Of a stretch of 38,654 bases of DNA, positions 18,677 to 27,600 are shown in pieces. The first letter of the stretch is position 1. The number at the start of each line of letters is the position of its first letter. The DNA comes from Nitratireductor sp. (lineage in GTDB: Bacteria; Pseudomonadota; Alphaproteobacteria; Rhizobiales; Rhizobiaceae). The translations under genes and the position numbers were made by a program. Location of the stretch: the NCBI GenBank assembly GCA_020441665.1, contig JAGRLT010000150.1, forward strand, positions 1 through 38,654. The letters are read 5' to 3'. The notes under the pieces are model-generated. The model made no database searches. It was not told the DNA's origin and saw only the letters and a list, made by a program, of their open reading frames with translations.

Positions 18677-20191
18677 TCATTTCAGCGGACCGACCCCCTC
18701 ATGCCGCGCCAGCACCGCGCCGAGCGCCGCCAGCATCTGGTCGCGGCGTTCGGCGGAAACCGGGCTTTCGACCACGACGACCAGTTTCGGCTCGTTCGAC
18801 GATGCGCGGATCAGTCCCCAGGTGCCGTCCTCGTTGACGACCCGCACGCCGTTGACGGTGACAAGATCGCGGATCGGCTGGCCGGCGAATGTGTCGCCTG
18901 CCTTCCGCCAGGTTTCGAAACCGGCAATGATCCTGTCGACGACATCATACTTGGCTTCATCGCTGCAATAGGGCGAATAGGTCGGTGCATCATAGGTCAC
19001 CGGCAGGGCCTGGCGCAGTTCGGCAAGCGACTTTCCGGGATTGCGGTCGAGCATGTCGCAGACCGCGATGGCCGTTACGATGCCGTCGTCATAGCCGCGT
19101 CCGATCGGCGCGTTGAAGAAGAAATGGCCCGATTTCTCGAACCCGGCGATCGCATTGAGATCGTTGACGCGGCGCTTGATGTAGGAATGACCGGTCTTGA
19201 AATAATCGGTTTTCGCGCCCTGTGCGGCAAGCACCGGATCGGTCAGGAACAGGCCGGTCGACTTGACGTCGACAACGAACTGCCGGTTGTCGTGCACGGC
19301 GGAAATATCCCGTGCCAGCATGACGCCTACCTTGTCGGCGAAGATTTCCTCGCCCGCATTGTCGACCACGCCGCAGCGGTCGCCATCGCCGTCGAAGCCG
19401 AGCGCGAGGTCGGCGCCCGTCTCGCGCACCCGATCGGCCATGGCATGCAGCATCTTCATCGCCTCGGGGTTGGGATTGTAGTTCGGGAAGGAATGATCGA
19501 GGGTGCAGTCCATCTCGATCACCTTGACGCCGAGCTTGGAGAGAACCTCGGGAGCGAAGGCCGACGCCGTGCCGTTGCCGCAGGCAACCACGGCACGGAT
19601 TTCGCGGCTGAACGGCTTGCGGCCGGTCAGATCGGCGATGTAGCGCTGCGCGAAGCCCTCGATGAATTCGTAGGATCCGCCGCCGACAAGCTTCCATTCG
19701 CCATTGAGCACGATCTCCTTCAGCCGGTTCATTTCCTCCGGCCCGAAGGTCAGCGGCCGGGCGGCGCCCATCTTGACGCCGGTCCAGCCATTGTCGTTGT
19801 GGGACGCCGTGACCATGGCGACGGAAGGCACATCGAGATCGAACTGCGCGAAATAGGCGGTCGGCGACAGCGCCAGGCCGATATCCCGCACCCTGGCGCC
19901 GGCGGCCAGCAGGCCGGCGATGAGCGCCTGCTTGATCGACAGCGAATAGGCGCGGTAATCATGGCCGGTAACGATATCGGGCCCTGCGCCCAGTTCCCGG
20001 ATGAGCGTGCCGAGCCCCATGCCGAGCGCCTGCACGCCCATCAGGTTGAGTTCCGGCGCGCGATCCGAGGAAGGATGGCCGAACCACCAGCGGGCATCGT
20101 ATTCGCGAAAGCCGGTGGGCTTGACGAGCGGCGTGATTTCAAACGCATGCGTGTTGGCGGCAAGACTGTCCGCCGGTCCTGGAAAGGCCAT
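18677..20191 (-). CDS. Phosphomannomutase/phosphoglucomutase (alpha-D-phosphohexomutase family)
   Basis: Interconverts hexose-1- and hexose-6-phosphates (Man or Glc) for surface polysaccharide precursors. The 504 residues show the four-domain order: GFREYDARW (27-35); TASHND (128-133) with the phosphoserine Ser130; the metal loop DGDGDR (267-272); the sugar-binding GFEKSGHFFF, a variant of the usual GE(M/L)SGH; and the phosphate-binding RASSNEP near residue 460. Two Trp after the N-terminal motif are unusual but not disabling. It could be called manB, algC-like or exoC-like. It lies 44 bp downstream of the protease gene and is probably cotranscribed. Confidence 0.9.
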   Translation of the reverse strand: MAFPGPADSLAANTHAFEITPLVKPTGFREYDARWWFGHPSSDRAPELNLMGVQALGMGLGTLIRELGAGPDIVTGHDYRAYSLSIKQALIAGLLAAGARVRDIGLALSPTAYFAQFDLDVPSVAMVTASHNDNGWTGVKMGAARPLTFGPEEMNRLKEIVLNGEWKLVGGGSYEFIEGFAQRYIADLTGRKPFSREIRAVVACGNGTASAFAPEVLSKLGVKVIEMDCTLDHSFPNYNPNPEAMKMLHAMADRVRETGADLALGFDGDGDRCGVVDNAGEEIFADKVGVMLARDISAVHDNRQFVVDVKSTGLFLTDPVLAAQGAKTDYFKTGHSYIKRRVNDLNAIAGFEKSGHFFFNAPIGRGYDDGIVTAIAVCDMLDRNPGKSLAELRQALPVTYDAPTYSPYCSDEAKYDVVDRIIAGFETWRKAGDTFAGQPIRDLVTVNGVRVVNEDGTWGLIRASSNEPKLVVVVESPVSAERRDQMLAALGAVLARHEGVGPLK

Positions 20192-20235
20192 GGGATCCCC
20201 GTCGTTGAAAGGTCGAGGCGGATCGCCGGGCGATC

Positions 20236-20778
20236 CTACTGAACGAGAATAAGCTCGTTGCCGCTGATCTCAAACTTTCTGAGCTTTTTCAAGAAGGACA
20301 TGCCGAGAAGCGTTCCCTTCAGCGCTTCGTCGCGCAGCACCGTCGCCTGCACGTTGCGGGCGGAAACCCGCCCGATCTCGATTTCATCGATGATCGCGGC
20401 CGCCGCCTCGGTGGTGCCGTTCGCGGTCGAGACCTTGTATTTGAAATCGCTGTTCTTGAGCTTGATGCCGAGCCGGCGGGCCTGGCTTTCATTGATCGCC
20501 ACATAGGTGGCGCCGGTATCGACCAGCACTTCGGCCGTGCGGCCGTTCATCCTTGCATCGGTGATGAAATGGCCGCGCCGGTCCATTTCGATCCGCGCCT
20601 TGCGGCCGTCAAGCGGATTGAAGCTGCGCTCCCTGCCGCCGGTATCCTGCTGCACGGCCATGACCTGCTGCGTCGGTCGTTCGTCTGCGGGTCCGGCGTC
20701 GAGCGCCGGCGCAAGGAATTTCGGAACGCTGACCGCGCTGGCCAGAATGAGCGCTGCCGCAACGAGGTATTTTTCCAT
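20236..20778 (-). CDS. Membrane-anchored retropepsin-like aspartic protease (TIGR02281 family)
   Basis: A 180-residue protein with an N-terminal membrane anchor (about residues 3-26), a polar linker, then a single-domain retropepsin-like fold with VDTGAT (86-91) as the catalytic aspartate loop and GTLLGMSFLKKL near residues 155-170 as the conserved second motif. Such clan AA proteases act as dimers, here probably in the periplasm. The substrate is unknown. ATG 20778 gives a clean anchor; a GTG at 20808 would add ten residues with two Cys and is less likely. The next gene on the same strand is the phosphohexomutase. Confidence 0.88.
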   Translation of the reverse strand: MEKYLVAAALILASAVSVPKFLAPALDAGPADERPTQQVMAVQQDTGGRERSFNPLDGRKARIEMDRRGHFITDARMNGRTAEVLVDTGATYVAINESQARRLGIKLKNSDFKYKVSTANGTTEAAAAIIDEIEIGRVSARNVQATVLRDEALKGTLLGMSFLKKLRKFEISGNELILVQ

Positions 20779-20865
20779 CGGGGCCACCTGGAAACAAGAA
20801 CAAGCCACCAGCCTATCCCCCGCCCCCTAAGCCAGCGTGAAGATAGGCCGATCCGCCGCCCAAAG

Positions 20866-20881
20866 CCGCCGGTTTCGGCGG
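20866..20881 (-). terminator. Possible weak terminator after upp
   Basis: CCGCCG-GTTT-CGGCGG can fold into a 6-bp GC hairpin about 35 bp past the upp stop. On the minus strand only CTTT follows it, so intrinsic termination would be weak. Confidence 0.35.
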
Positions 20882-20915
20882 GTTTGGTTAGTTTCCGGCT
20901 AACGCGATCGCTAAA

Positions 20916-21545
20916 TTATTTCGTACCGTACATCCGGTCGCCGGCGTCGCCGAGGCCGGGCACGATATAACCCTTTTCATTGAGCCGTTCGTCGACCGCA
21001 GCGGTGTAGATCGGCACATCGGGCTGCGCTTTCTGAAAGGCGGCAATCCCTTCCGGCGCCGACAGCAGGCAGAGGAAGCGGATATTGGTGGCGCCGCGCT
21101 GCTTGAGTTTCTCGATCGCGGCGGTGGCCGAATTCGCCGTCGCCAGCATGGGATCGACGACGATCACCAGACGGTCGGCGAGGTCTTCCGGCGCCTTGAA
21201 GTAGTATTCGATCGCCTGCAGCGTATCGTGATCGCGATAGAGCCCGACATGGGCAACGCGGGCTGAGGGCACCAGATCGAGCATGCCTTCGAGCAGGCCG
21301 TTCCCGGCACGCAGGATCGAGGCGAAAACCAGCTTCTTGCCGGCCAGCGTCGGCGCGTTCATCGGGCCGAGCGGCGTCTCGATGGATTTCACCGTCAGCT
21401 TGAGATCGCGCGTGACCTCGTAGCACAGCAGCAGGGAAATCTCGCGCAGCAGGCGGCGAAAGCTGCCCGTCGACGTTTCCTTGTGGCGCATGATGGTGAG
21501 CTTGTGCTGGACAAGCGGGTGATCGACAACGTGCAAACTACTCAT
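20916..21545 (-). CDS. upp: Uracil phosphoribosyltransferase
   Basis: Makes UMP from uracil and PRPP and so recovers the base released by nucleoside phosphorolysis. The 209 residues match the family: the N-terminal [14 protein letters not shown] (7-20), the PRPP-binding DPMLATANS (131-139), and a C-terminal uracil-binding region with [17 protein letters not shown] (about 192-208). It is the last gene of the deoB-add-upp operon, 28 bp after add. Confidence 0.97.
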   Translation of the reverse strand: MSSLHVVDHPLVQHKLTIMRHKETSTGSFRRLLREISLLLCYEVTRDLKLTVKSIETPLGPMNAPTLAGKKLVFASILRAGNGLLEGMLDLVPSARVAHVGLYRDHDTLQAIEYYFKAPEDLADRLVIVVDPMLATANSATAAIEKLKQRGATNIRFLCLLSAPEGIAAFQKAQPDVPIYTAAVDERLNEKGYIVPGLGDAGDRMYGTK

Positions 21546-21573
21546 ATCGGCTCTGCTCTTCTGAATTTTCCGC

Positions 21574-22569
21574 TCACTCTATCGCGGCGGCATCACATTT
21601 CTCAAGCAGTGTCCGGCGCGTTTCCCCATCTACGAAGGCGGCCTCGATCGCCGTTCGCGTGCAGGCCAGCAATTGGCTGCGGGAAATCCCCATGGCATCC
21701 CTCGCCACGGCATATTCCTTTTCGAGCGAGGTATGGAAATGCGGCGGGTCGTCGGAATTGAGCGTTACCCGGCAGCCGGCGGCAAGTAGCGCTGGGAAAG
21801 GGTGTGCCTGAGCGGAGGCAAAGACGCCGAGCACCACATTCGAAACCGGGCAGACTTCCAGAACGATGGCTTCGTCCGCCAGCCGCCGGACGAGGTCCGG
21901 CTTTTCGATCGCCCGCACCCCATGGCCGATCCGGCTGACCGCAAGATGGTCGAGCACGGCCTCGACGCTTTGCGGCCCGCCGAATTCGCCGGCATGGCAG
22001 GTAAGGCCGAGCCCGCCGTCGCGGGCGATGTCGAAGGCCCTGCGGAATTGCGAGGGATGGCCGACGCGCTCGTCGCCCGCCATGCCGAAACCGGTCACCA
22101 GCGGATGGGGATGGCGGACCGCGAGCATCGCCGCCTTCTCCACCGCCTCGATGCCGACATGGCGCACGCCGGTGACGACGATGCGGCCTTCAATCCCGGT
22201 TTCCACCCTGGCCTGATCGATGCCCTCGGCAATCGCCTCGGTCATCGCCGGATAGGAGCACCCCATCCGCTCGGCATGGTCGGGCGAGGAGAACACCTCG
22301 CCATAGATGCAGCCCTGGCCTGCCAGACGGACGAAATGGTCGCGCGCCAGCCCGATATAGTCTTCCGGCGTGCGGAACAGGCTGGCGGCAAGATCATAGG
22401 CTTTGAGGAAGGAGGTGAAATCCTCCCACACATAACCCCTGTGGGCATCGACCGTGCCGGAAACGTCGACGCCGTATTTTGCCGCCTGCGCCAATACCAG
22501 CTCCGGCGTCGCCGCCCCTTCGATATGGCAATGCAGTTCAGCCTTGGGCAGTAGCCTTGCGTCGCTCAT
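21574..22569 (-). CDS. add: Adenosine deaminase family protein
   Basis: Hydrolytic deamination of (deoxy)adenosine to (deoxy)inosine, which punA can then cleave. The 331 residues carry HCHIEG (13-18, two zinc-ligand His), CHAGE near residue 195 (His and catalytic Glu), RIGHG (His) and NSDDPPHF near 275 (zinc-ligand Asp plus catalytic Asp). Adenine deaminases share this fold, so adenine as substrate cannot be excluded. HAGE followed by GGP is closer to the adenosine type. A GGAG/AGG ribosome-binding sequence precedes the ATG. It starts 12 bp after deoB stops. Confidence 0.9.
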   Translation of the reverse strand: MSDARLLPKAELHCHIEGAATPELVLAQAAKYGVDVSGTVDAHRGYVWEDFTSFLKAYDLAASLFRTPEDYIGLARDHFVRLAGQGCIYGEVFSSPDHAERMGCSYPAMTEAIAEGIDQARVETGIEGRIVVTGVRHVGIEAVEKAAMLAVRHPHPLVTGFGMAGDERVGHPSQFRRAFDIARDGGLGLTCHAGEFGGPQSVEAVLDHLAVSRIGHGVRAIEKPDLVRRLADEAIVLEVCPVSNVVLGVFASAQAHPFPALLAAGCRVTLNSDDPPHFHTSLEKEYAVARDAMGISRSQLLACTRTAIEAAFVDGETRRTLLEKCDAAAIE

Positions 22570-22581
22570 GCGCCTCTCCGG

Positions 22582-23802
22582 TCAAAGGATGGACGTGCCG
22601 GTTCTTCCGGCCGGCAGATCGAGATGTCTGGCAATCGTCGCGCCGATATCGGCAAAGGTGTCGCGCCGCCCGCCCGATCCCGGTGCGATCTGCGGCCCGC
22701 AGATCAGAACCGGTACCTGTTCGCGGGTATGGTCGGTGCCATGCCAGGTGGGGTCGTTGCCGTGATCGGCGGTCAGCACCAGAAGGTCGCCATCCCTCAG
22801 TTTCCGCCGGAAGGCGGGCAGCATGCGGTCGAACTTCTCCAGCGCGTCGGCATAGCCCGGCACATCCCGGCGATGGCCGAACAACTGGTCGAAATCGACA
22901 AAATTGGTCATCAGAAACCCGCCATCGGGCAATTCATCCATCGCCGCGAGCGTCGCCTCGCACAGGGCCGCATTGCCATTCGCCTTGATCACCCGGGTCG
23001 GGCCGCTATGGGCATAGATGTCGGAGATCTTGCCGATGGCGAAGACCGCGCGACCCGCTCCGTTGGCCCGGTCGAGCAGGGTCGGGCTCGGCGGCATGAC
23101 GGAAAAGTCGCGGCGGTTGCCGGTGCGCTCGAACGTGCTTGCCGTCTCGCCGGCAAAGGGCCGGGCGATCACCCGGCCGATATTCATCGGCGCCGTCAGT
23201 TCGAACACGGTTTCGCACAGGTCATACAGCCGATCGAGGCCGAAATGGGTTTCATGGGCGGCAATCTGGAACACCGAATCGGACGATGTGTAGCAGATCG
23301 GCTTGCCGGTCCGGACGTGCTCTTCGCCGAGCTCTGCGATGATCACCGTGCCCGATGCGTGGCGGTTGCCGAGAATGCCGGGCAGTCCGGCGCGGCGGAT
23401 GACCTCCTCCGTCAGTTCCTGCGGAAAGGTCGGAACGGTGTCGGGAAAATAGTGCCAGTCCTTCATCACCGGCACGCCGGCAATCTCCCAATGGCCCGAC
23501 GGCGTATCCTTGCCCTTCGACACCTCGCAGGCATTGGCCCACACGCCCTCGAGCGCGGGATCGGCGGCAAACCCCTCGGGCAGTTCGCCGCTTGCCGACC
23601 GGGCGGCAAGGCCGAGCCCGAGCGCTTCCAGATGGGGCAGGCGCAGCGGCCCCTGGCGCAGTCCCTGCCGGTCGCCCCGCCCGTCGGCGCAGCCCTGAGC
23701 GATATGGCCGAGCGTGTTGGAACCGCTGTCGCCATAGGTTTTGGCATCGGGCGCGCCGCCAATGCCGAAGGAATCAAGAACGAACAGAAAGGCCCGGGCC
23801 AT
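22582..23802 (-). CDS. deoB: Phosphopentomutase
   Basis: Converts (deoxy)ribose-1-phosphate to the 5-phosphate and links the phosphorylases to DeoC and the pentose phosphate pathway. The 406-residue protein is an alkaline-phosphatase-superfamily enzyme: the metal Asp10 in [23 protein letters not shown] with the phosphorylated Thr, and the second metal site [18 protein letters not shown] near the C-terminus. ATG 23802 is chosen because [11 protein letters not shown] is the family N-terminus; the reading frame stays open 101 codons further upstream, without homology. It is the first gene of the deoB-add-upp operon. Confidence 0.96.
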   Translation of the reverse strand: MARAFLFVLDSFGIGGAPDAKTYGDSGSNTLGHIAQGCADGRGDRQGLRQGPLRLPHLEALGLGLAARSASGELPEGFAADPALEGVWANACEVSKGKDTPSGHWEIAGVPVMKDWHYFPDTVPTFPQELTEEVIRRAGLPGILGNRHASGTVIIAELGEEHVRTGKPICYTSSDSVFQIAAHETHFGLDRLYDLCETVFELTAPMNIGRVIARPFAGETASTFERTGNRRDFSVMPPSPTLLDRANGAGRAVFAIGKISDIYAHSGPTRVIKANGNAALCEATLAAMDELPDGGFLMTNFVDFDQLFGHRRDVPGYADALEKFDRMLPAFRRKLRDGDLLVLTADHGNDPTWHGTDHTREQVPVLICGPQIAPGSGGRRDTFADIGATIARHLDLPAGRTGTSIL

Positions 23803-23995
23803 GGCATCTCGCAGTATCGCCGGTGTCCGGCGGCAATTTCGATATCTGGCGGCAGAGGGAAAGCAGGATTCCCATTTGCGGCGCATTTGACTAATAACGG
23901 ACACTACACTGCGGGAGAATGCAACAGGGTCGTCGGCCGTGCCATCCAATACCTTGCCTGTATCGCGACTGCGTCCGGCCTCGACCGGCCGCGCC

Positions 23996-24943
23996 ATGCG
24001 CTTTGCGGCGGCAACGCTGATCTGCGGCCTGGCTGCCTTTCCGGCGACCTCCCGCGCGGCCGACTGGCGCAGCGAGATCGGCACTTTCCGCATCGCCATC
24101 GCCACGCCCCCGGGCCGTGGCTCTGCAGTGCCGCAGCTCGAACCCTTCCGGCTGGCCGTTCAGGAGGCGCTTGGCGTCGAGGCGGAAATCCGTGCCGATG
24201 CCGATCTTGGCCGGTTCATCGTCAACCAGTCGGACCGGCCGTCGGAATATCTCGTTCTGCCGGCCTCTGCCTATGCTGCGATCTGGCTGCGATGCGAATG
24301 CATCGAACCGCTTGTGGTCGCCCAATCGGCGGCCGGCGACACCGCGATCCGTGCCGTGCTGATCACCCGGAAGGGCAGCGGGGTTTCAACGCCCGCCGAT
24401 CTTGCAAACCGGCGGGTTTTCGGCCTTTCACGAAATTCACTGGCCGGCTTTGCCATGGCGCAGGCCGCCATCGCCTCAGGCGGCAAGGACGCCGATTGGC
24501 GCTTTGAGCCGGATGGCGAAACGGCGCTGATGAAATTTGCCGCCGGCGAGGGCGATGCGATCGCCGGCTGGGTTCCGGCGGGCAGCCGGCAAGGCGATGG
24601 ACCGGCCGGCACCCTGGCGCGGCTCAGGGAGCTCGGCGCGGATATGGGCGCCTATTCTGTGATCTGGACATCGGGCGACATTCCCAACCGGGTCCACGCG
24701 GTGCGCAAATCGCTCGACGGCGAGGCCAAGCGCCTGCTGCGCGAGATGATGCTCTCCCTCGAGAGCAGGGATCCGGTGGTCTATGACGCGCTCGAGCCGG
24801 ATTTCAGCGGTGGCTATGCCCTCGCCCGCCAGGCGCAGTTCACCGCGCTGCTGGACTTTCTCGCGGCAGGCAGACAGCAGGGCGATGCCGGGCAAACCTC
24901 TTCGGACGACGGCACGGACGGCAGCGCCCCGCCCGGCCAGTAA
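23996..24943 (+). CDS. PhnD/SsuA/transferrin-type periplasmic substrate-binding protein
   Basis: A 315-residue periplasmic binding protein of the phosphonate-binding (PhnD-like) superfamily. It has a signal peptide with cleavage after TSRA (about residues 1-21), lobe 1 with the core [16 protein letters not shown], a paired-Cys segment LRCECIEPL, and the hinge region [21 protein letters not shown]. This last segment is the family's hallmark and is followed by a second lobe. ATG 23996 places the signal peptide correctly; a GTG at 23939 would add 19 residues. No ABC permease or ATPase gene is adjacent, so it is an orphan. The ligand is unknown. It is divergent from deoB. Confidence 0.82.
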   Translation: MRFAAATLICGLAAFPATSRAADWRSEIGTFRIAIATPPGRGSAVPQLEPFRLAVQEALGVEAEIRADADLGRFIVNQSDRPSEYLVLPASAYAAIWLRCECIEPLVVAQSAAGDTAIRAVLITRKGSGVSTPADLANRRVFGLSRNSLAGFAMAQAAIASGGKDADWRFEPDGETALMKFAAGEGDAIAGWVPAGSRQGDGPAGTLARLRELGADMGAYSVIWTSGDIPNRVHAVRKSLDGEAKRLLREMMLSLESRDPVVYDALEPDFSGGYALARQAQFTALLDFLAAGRQQGDAGQTSSDDGTDGSAPPGQ

Positions 24944-24973
24944 TCGACAGCCCATGGCACCCGGCAAGCCTCC

Positions 24974-24999
24974 AAAGGAAACAGGCCCCGAAGGGCCTG
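24974..24999 (-). terminator. Terminator after the TadE-like pair
   Basis: On the minus strand the 7-bp stem CAGGCCC/GGGCCTG closes a TTCG tetraloop (a C-UUCG-G loop, very stable in RNA) and is followed by TTTCCTTT. It lies 34 bp past the stop of the gene ending at 25033. Confidence 0.7.
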
Positions 25000-25032
25000 C
25001 GTTCAAACGATTCCATCTGGGCCTGAAAGGCG

Positions 25033-25641
25033 CTAGCAGCTTGAACTGATGGTGATTTCGTTGCCGATGCGCGGCCGCAGGAACATTTCCTCGGACATCT
25101 CGATCGCCGAGGTATCCTTCGCAAGCTGGCCGGCCTTGGGAGCCGACATCCATCCGACCGCCGGGATGAAGGTGGTTTCGATCTTGGCAGCGATCAGGAA
25201 GTTGCCGTTGATCCTGATCTTGGCGGGGACCGTGTAGGTCGAGCCGCTGGAGGCCGGTGTCGTATTGTAGCCGCGGCTCCACTTCACCTTGCCGGCACCG
25301 CTCTCGACCAGGATCCCGGTAAGCCGGATCTTCATCGCATTGGAGAACGGATACATGATGTCGTCGGCGACCTCGACGATGTCCGTCAGCGTGGTATCCG
25401 AGTAGCATTCCTCCTGGGTCACCAGATCGCCGATCGTGCTGGCGACGCGGGAGAGTTTCCGGTTGACCGCCAGTGCGCTCGAGACCTCGATCGTTCCGAC
25501 GAACAGAACGATCATCAGCGGCGCGATGAAGGCGAACTCGACGGCGGCAACCCCTCTGAGGTCGTCGCGAAACGCCGCCGCCATCCTCCGAAGCGGGTCG
25601 CCAAAGCCGGCAACGGTCCTTCTGACATCGGTGAAATTCAT
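25033..25641 (-). CDS. TadE-like minor pseudopilin 1
   Basis: A 202-residue TadE-family protein of the Flp/Tad pilus system. A basic, disordered leader (1-30) is followed by a hydrophobic helix (31-57) beginning GVAAVEFAFIAP. Cleavage after Gly30 by prepilin peptidase would leave Glu at position 5, as required for pseudopilins. The C-terminal domain is periplasmic, with Cys83 and the last residue Cys. These proteins are minor pilus components or initiators. It follows the other TadE-like gene by 48 bp and is closed by a terminator. TadF and TadG are alternatives within the same superfamily. Confidence 0.85.
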   Translation of the reverse strand: MNFTDVRRTVAGFGDPLRRMAAAFRDDLRGVAAVEFAFIAPLMIVLFVGTIEVSSALAVNRKLSRVASTIGDLVTQEECYSDTTLTDIVEVADDIMYPFSNAMKIRLTGILVESGAGKVKWSRGYNTTPASSGSTYTVPAKIRINGNFLIAAKIETTFIPAVGWMSAPKAGQLAKDTSAIEMSEEMFLRPRIGNEITISSSC

Positions 25642-25689
25642 CTGACTAATCCTGTTTGTGTGGGCAACGGCAAGGACGAGGACCGAGGA

Positions 25690-26265
25690 TCATGAATAGG
25701 GTTCGGTCTTGAACACCGTCACGGCGGTCAGGACCGCATTGCCGTTGTTGAGATCGGACAGCCATTTCTGGAAGTAATTGGTGAAGACCGGCCATTCGGT
25801 GACGACCGTCAGCATCACGATCTGGCGCGGGCCGGCGGCCGTGAAGCCGAAGTCGGAGGGGTCGAGTTCGCCTTCATCGGGTTCCGGCGAATCGCCCAGA
25901 TCCTTGTAGGTAGCGACCACCTGCATGTCGATCAGGATGTCCTTGCAGGCAAACAGGATTTCCGAGCGGTCGCAGATTTCCGTGCGCAGTTCTTCGGCGG
26001 TCATGGTGTTGTCCAACTGGCCGGTGCGGACCAGGCGCCCGACCTCGTCGGTTGCCGATTCCAGCACCTGCCCGGCGAAGAACATCAGCGATGTCTCGAT
26101 GATGCCGAGCAGCAGAATGAAGAACGGCATGGCCAGCATGCCGAATTCGATGGCCGTCACACCCCGCTCGTCCTTGCGAAGGCGCCGGATGATTTTCGGC
26201 GGTTGGAACCAGCCCCCGCGGCGATCCCGCCGGGCTGTCATGATCTTCCCTGAGGTCTTTGGCAT
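25690..26265 (-). CDS. TadE-like minor pseudopilin 2
   Basis: Second TadE/F-type pseudopilin, 191 residues from ATG 26265. After a basic N-terminus, GVTAIEFGMLAMPFF starts a long hydrophobic helix (36-62). Cleavage after Gly35 leaves Glu at +5. The periplasmic part has two Cys (CDRSEILFAC), which may form a disulfide. ATG 26241, with AGGGA upstream, is an equally possible start that removes eight residues. Together with the gene downstream it forms a two-gene operon. A TTAACCAT box lies about 105 bp upstream. Confidence 0.84.
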   Translation of the reverse strand: MPKTSGKIMTARRDRRGGWFQPPKIIRRLRKDERGVTAIEFGMLAMPFFILLLGIIETSLMFFAGQVLESATDEVGRLVRTGQLDNTMTAEELRTEICDRSEILFACKDILIDMQVVATYKDLGDSPEPDEGELDPSDFGFTAAGPRQIVMLTVVTEWPVFTNYFQKWLSDLNNGNAVLTAVTVFKTEPYS

Positions 26266-26369
26266 TGTTACCACCCGGAGTTCCTGCTCATGGCGCCAAG
26301 CTATCAGCCATGTCTTGAGATTGTGTTGAGGTCGATAGCGAGAATTGCGCCGGCTCCGGTCACCGCGAA

Positions 26370-26377
26370 TTAACCAT
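26370..26377. promoter_or_regulatory. CtrA-type box upstream of the TadE-like pair
   Basis: A full TTAACCAT octamer, the published alphaproteobacterial CtrA motif, lies about 105 bp upstream of the ATG at 26265. Confidence 0.45.
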
Positions 26378-26472
26378 CCGGCAGGGAGCGGGCGGGAAAT
26401 GCAAAATCCCGCCCCCCGGATTTCGAGGCGGCCTATCCCAAGACGGGGGCTGGCACGGCATGGATCGCGGTG

Positions 26473-26504
26473 CAAACAAAACGGGCGCCCCCGCGGACGC
26501 CCGT
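26473..26504 (-). terminator. Terminator after the secretin-domain gene
   Basis: On the minus strand the stem ACGGGCG/CGCCCGT, with partial inner pairing around GCGG, is followed by TTTGTTTG. It lies about 20 bp past the stop at 26525. Confidence 0.75.
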
Positions 26505-26524
26505 TTCACATAATCTTACAGGCG

Positions 26525-27007
26525 CTACTTGGCGGATTCGGAGAGCGCGTTGCGCGCGGTGATCTGTTCCTGGGCGAAATTGAACCGGTCGGCCGAATCG
26601 CCGATCGTCAGCGTCGGCTCGCAAACCGGCGCGCAGGCAAACGTCACGCGCTCGTCCTGCCGGTAGATGCGAACCGTATTGCTTTCATGTCCGCGCACCA
26701 CGACTGTCTCGTCGACGATCGGTTCGCCATCGCGGTCGAGCACGATAAGATTGGTCACCCCGAAGGAGCGTCCGGTCAGCACGAGCGTGACCTCATCCTG
26801 CACGGTCGCATCGGCGATCGACGGATTGCCGATGATGACGGTTGCGGCGGGACGCGAAACCCGGAACACCTTGGCGCGGTCGACGGTCACCACCACGCCG
26901 GCAGTCATGTCTTCGCCGGCTTCCGTAGCCCGGCTCGCCACGGGAGCGGCGGTAACGAGGGTCGCCAACGCGATGGCGGCAAGCAATTTGGTGTTGTGAT
27001 GGCGCAT
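26525..27007 (-). CDS. Exported free-standing secretin N-domain (pilus assembly N-terminal domain) protein
   Basis: A 160-residue protein with a signal peptide (about 1-27, ending ASRA) and a single BON-like domain of the kind found at the N-terminus of T2SS/T3SS/pilus secretins (PF13629 type). The core VIIGNPSIADATV (57-69), SFGVTNLIVLDRDG (81-94) matches the CpaC N-domain encoded at 29302 (IDLPDD, ILVANPEVADAV, FIFDRNG) in arrangement, but there is no secretin pore domain. A short C-terminal tail has Cys125 and Cys129, which may form a disulfide. GGAG precedes the ATG. It is divergent from flp. It probably binds at the periplasmic ring of the pilus channel; this is inference. Confidence 0.86.
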   Translation of the reverse strand: MRHHNTKLLAAIALATLVTAAPVASRATEAGEDMTAGVVVTVDRAKVFRVSRPAATVIIGNPSIADATVQDEVTLVLTGRSFGVTNLIVLDRDGEPIVDETVVVRGHESNTVRIYRQDERVTFACAPVCEPTLTIGDSADRFNFAQEQITARNALSESAK

Positions 27008-27215
27008 GGGACACTCCGAACCCTTTATTCCGTTCGCCTCATTCTTGCCGATTTTGGTAAATGAAGCGCTAACGCCGTCAGGTGTCCGCTGGAGGGTGCC
27101 CGCTGCCGACCGCAGAGCCATGCGGCCGATCAGCCCTGCCGGGCCTGTATATGGGTTGCTTCCGGCCGGCTGTGCAACGCAGCCGCGCCCCGCGAACATC
27201 GCCGCAGTTTGAAGC

Positions 27216-27287
27216 GGTTTGTTTGCCCCCTGTAAACCAAACGACAAACCAGTCGGTGCGCCCCTCGCCGGAAACCAGTTGTTTACA
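27216..27287. repeat. Cluster of AAACC repeats and inverted repeats upstream of flp
   Basis: GGTTTGT (27216-27222) pairs with ACAAACC (27244-27250). TGTAAAC (27231-27237) pairs with GTTTACA (27281-27287). AAACCA occurs at 27234, 27246 and 27272. The repeats interleave in 72 bp, as in a cluster of protein-binding sites upstream of a strongly controlled promoter. Confidence 0.45.
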
Positions 27288-27294
27288 ATGGCGA

Positions 27295-27304
27295 TTAACG
27301 GCTT
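27295..27304 (+). promoter_or_regulatory. TTAACGGCTT box upstream of flp
   Basis: TTAACGGCTT starts 101 bp upstream of the flp ATG. The same ten bases occur upstream of cpaA. It shares TTAAC with the CtrA motif, and its 3' part differs. Confidence 0.4.
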
Positions 27305-27333
27305 CGAAAGAGGTGAGCGGTACAGTGCGGACA

Positions 27334-27352
27334 GATCGGAGCAAATCCGATC
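27334..27352 (+). other. Leader hairpin upstream of flp
   Basis: GATCGGA (27334-27340), loop GCAAA, TCCGATC (27346-27352) form a perfect 7-bp stem about 30 bp before the ribosome-binding sequence of flp. It could stabilise an abundant pilin mRNA. No T-run follows, so it is not a terminator. Confidence 0.4.
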
Positions 27353-27395
27353 GAAAAAGTGTTTTCAAGACACGTGGATCTAAAGGAGCAAACCC

Positions 27396-27557
27396 ATGAA
27401 GTTCATCAACCGCTTTCTGAAAGACAAGTCCGGCGCGACCGCGATCGAATACGGCCTGATCGCCGCCCTGATTTCCGTCGCCATCATCGGCGCCGTTTCG
27501 GCCACCGGCTCGAACCTGAACTCGACCTTCAGCAAGGTTAAAGACAACCTCGGCTAA
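27396..27557 (+). CDS. flp: Flp-family major pilin
   Basis: The 53-residue pilin subunit of the Flp/Tad type IVb pilus. The N-terminal MKFINRFLKDKSG ends at the prepilin peptidase site; cleavage after Gly13 leaves mature ATAIEYGLIAALI with Glu at +5, followed by Tyr (Glu-Tyr), the Flp hallmark. A hydrophobic helix runs to about residue 38 and a short polar tail follows. The AAGGAG 7 nt upstream of ATG 27396 confirms the start. It is a single-gene unit, with a strong terminator after it and a long regulated leader before it. The Flp peptidase is CpaA, encoded next. Confidence 0.97.
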   Translation: MKFINRFLKDKSGATAIEYGLIAALISVAIIGAVSATGSNLNSTFSKVKDNLG

Positions 27558-27600
27558 TCGCCGGTTCGTCTGCACGATTGCCGGCTCCTGCCGGCCGACA

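Larger units (their letters stand above)
27008..27395. other. 388-bp divergent regulatory gap upstream of flp
   Basis: There is no convincing gene here. Open frames across 27006-27212 and 27082-27399 lack ribosome-binding sequences and family resemblance. The promoter-proximal half holds AAACC repeats, dyads, a TTAACGGCTT box and a leader hairpin, all listed separately. A ribosome-binding sequence AAAGGAG lies at 27382-27388. Confidence 0.6.

Noticed and set aside
27082-27399. 105-codon plus-strand open frame upstream of flp
   Set aside because: It crosses the regulatory repeats and the flp start, and its translation is low-complexity and unlike any family.
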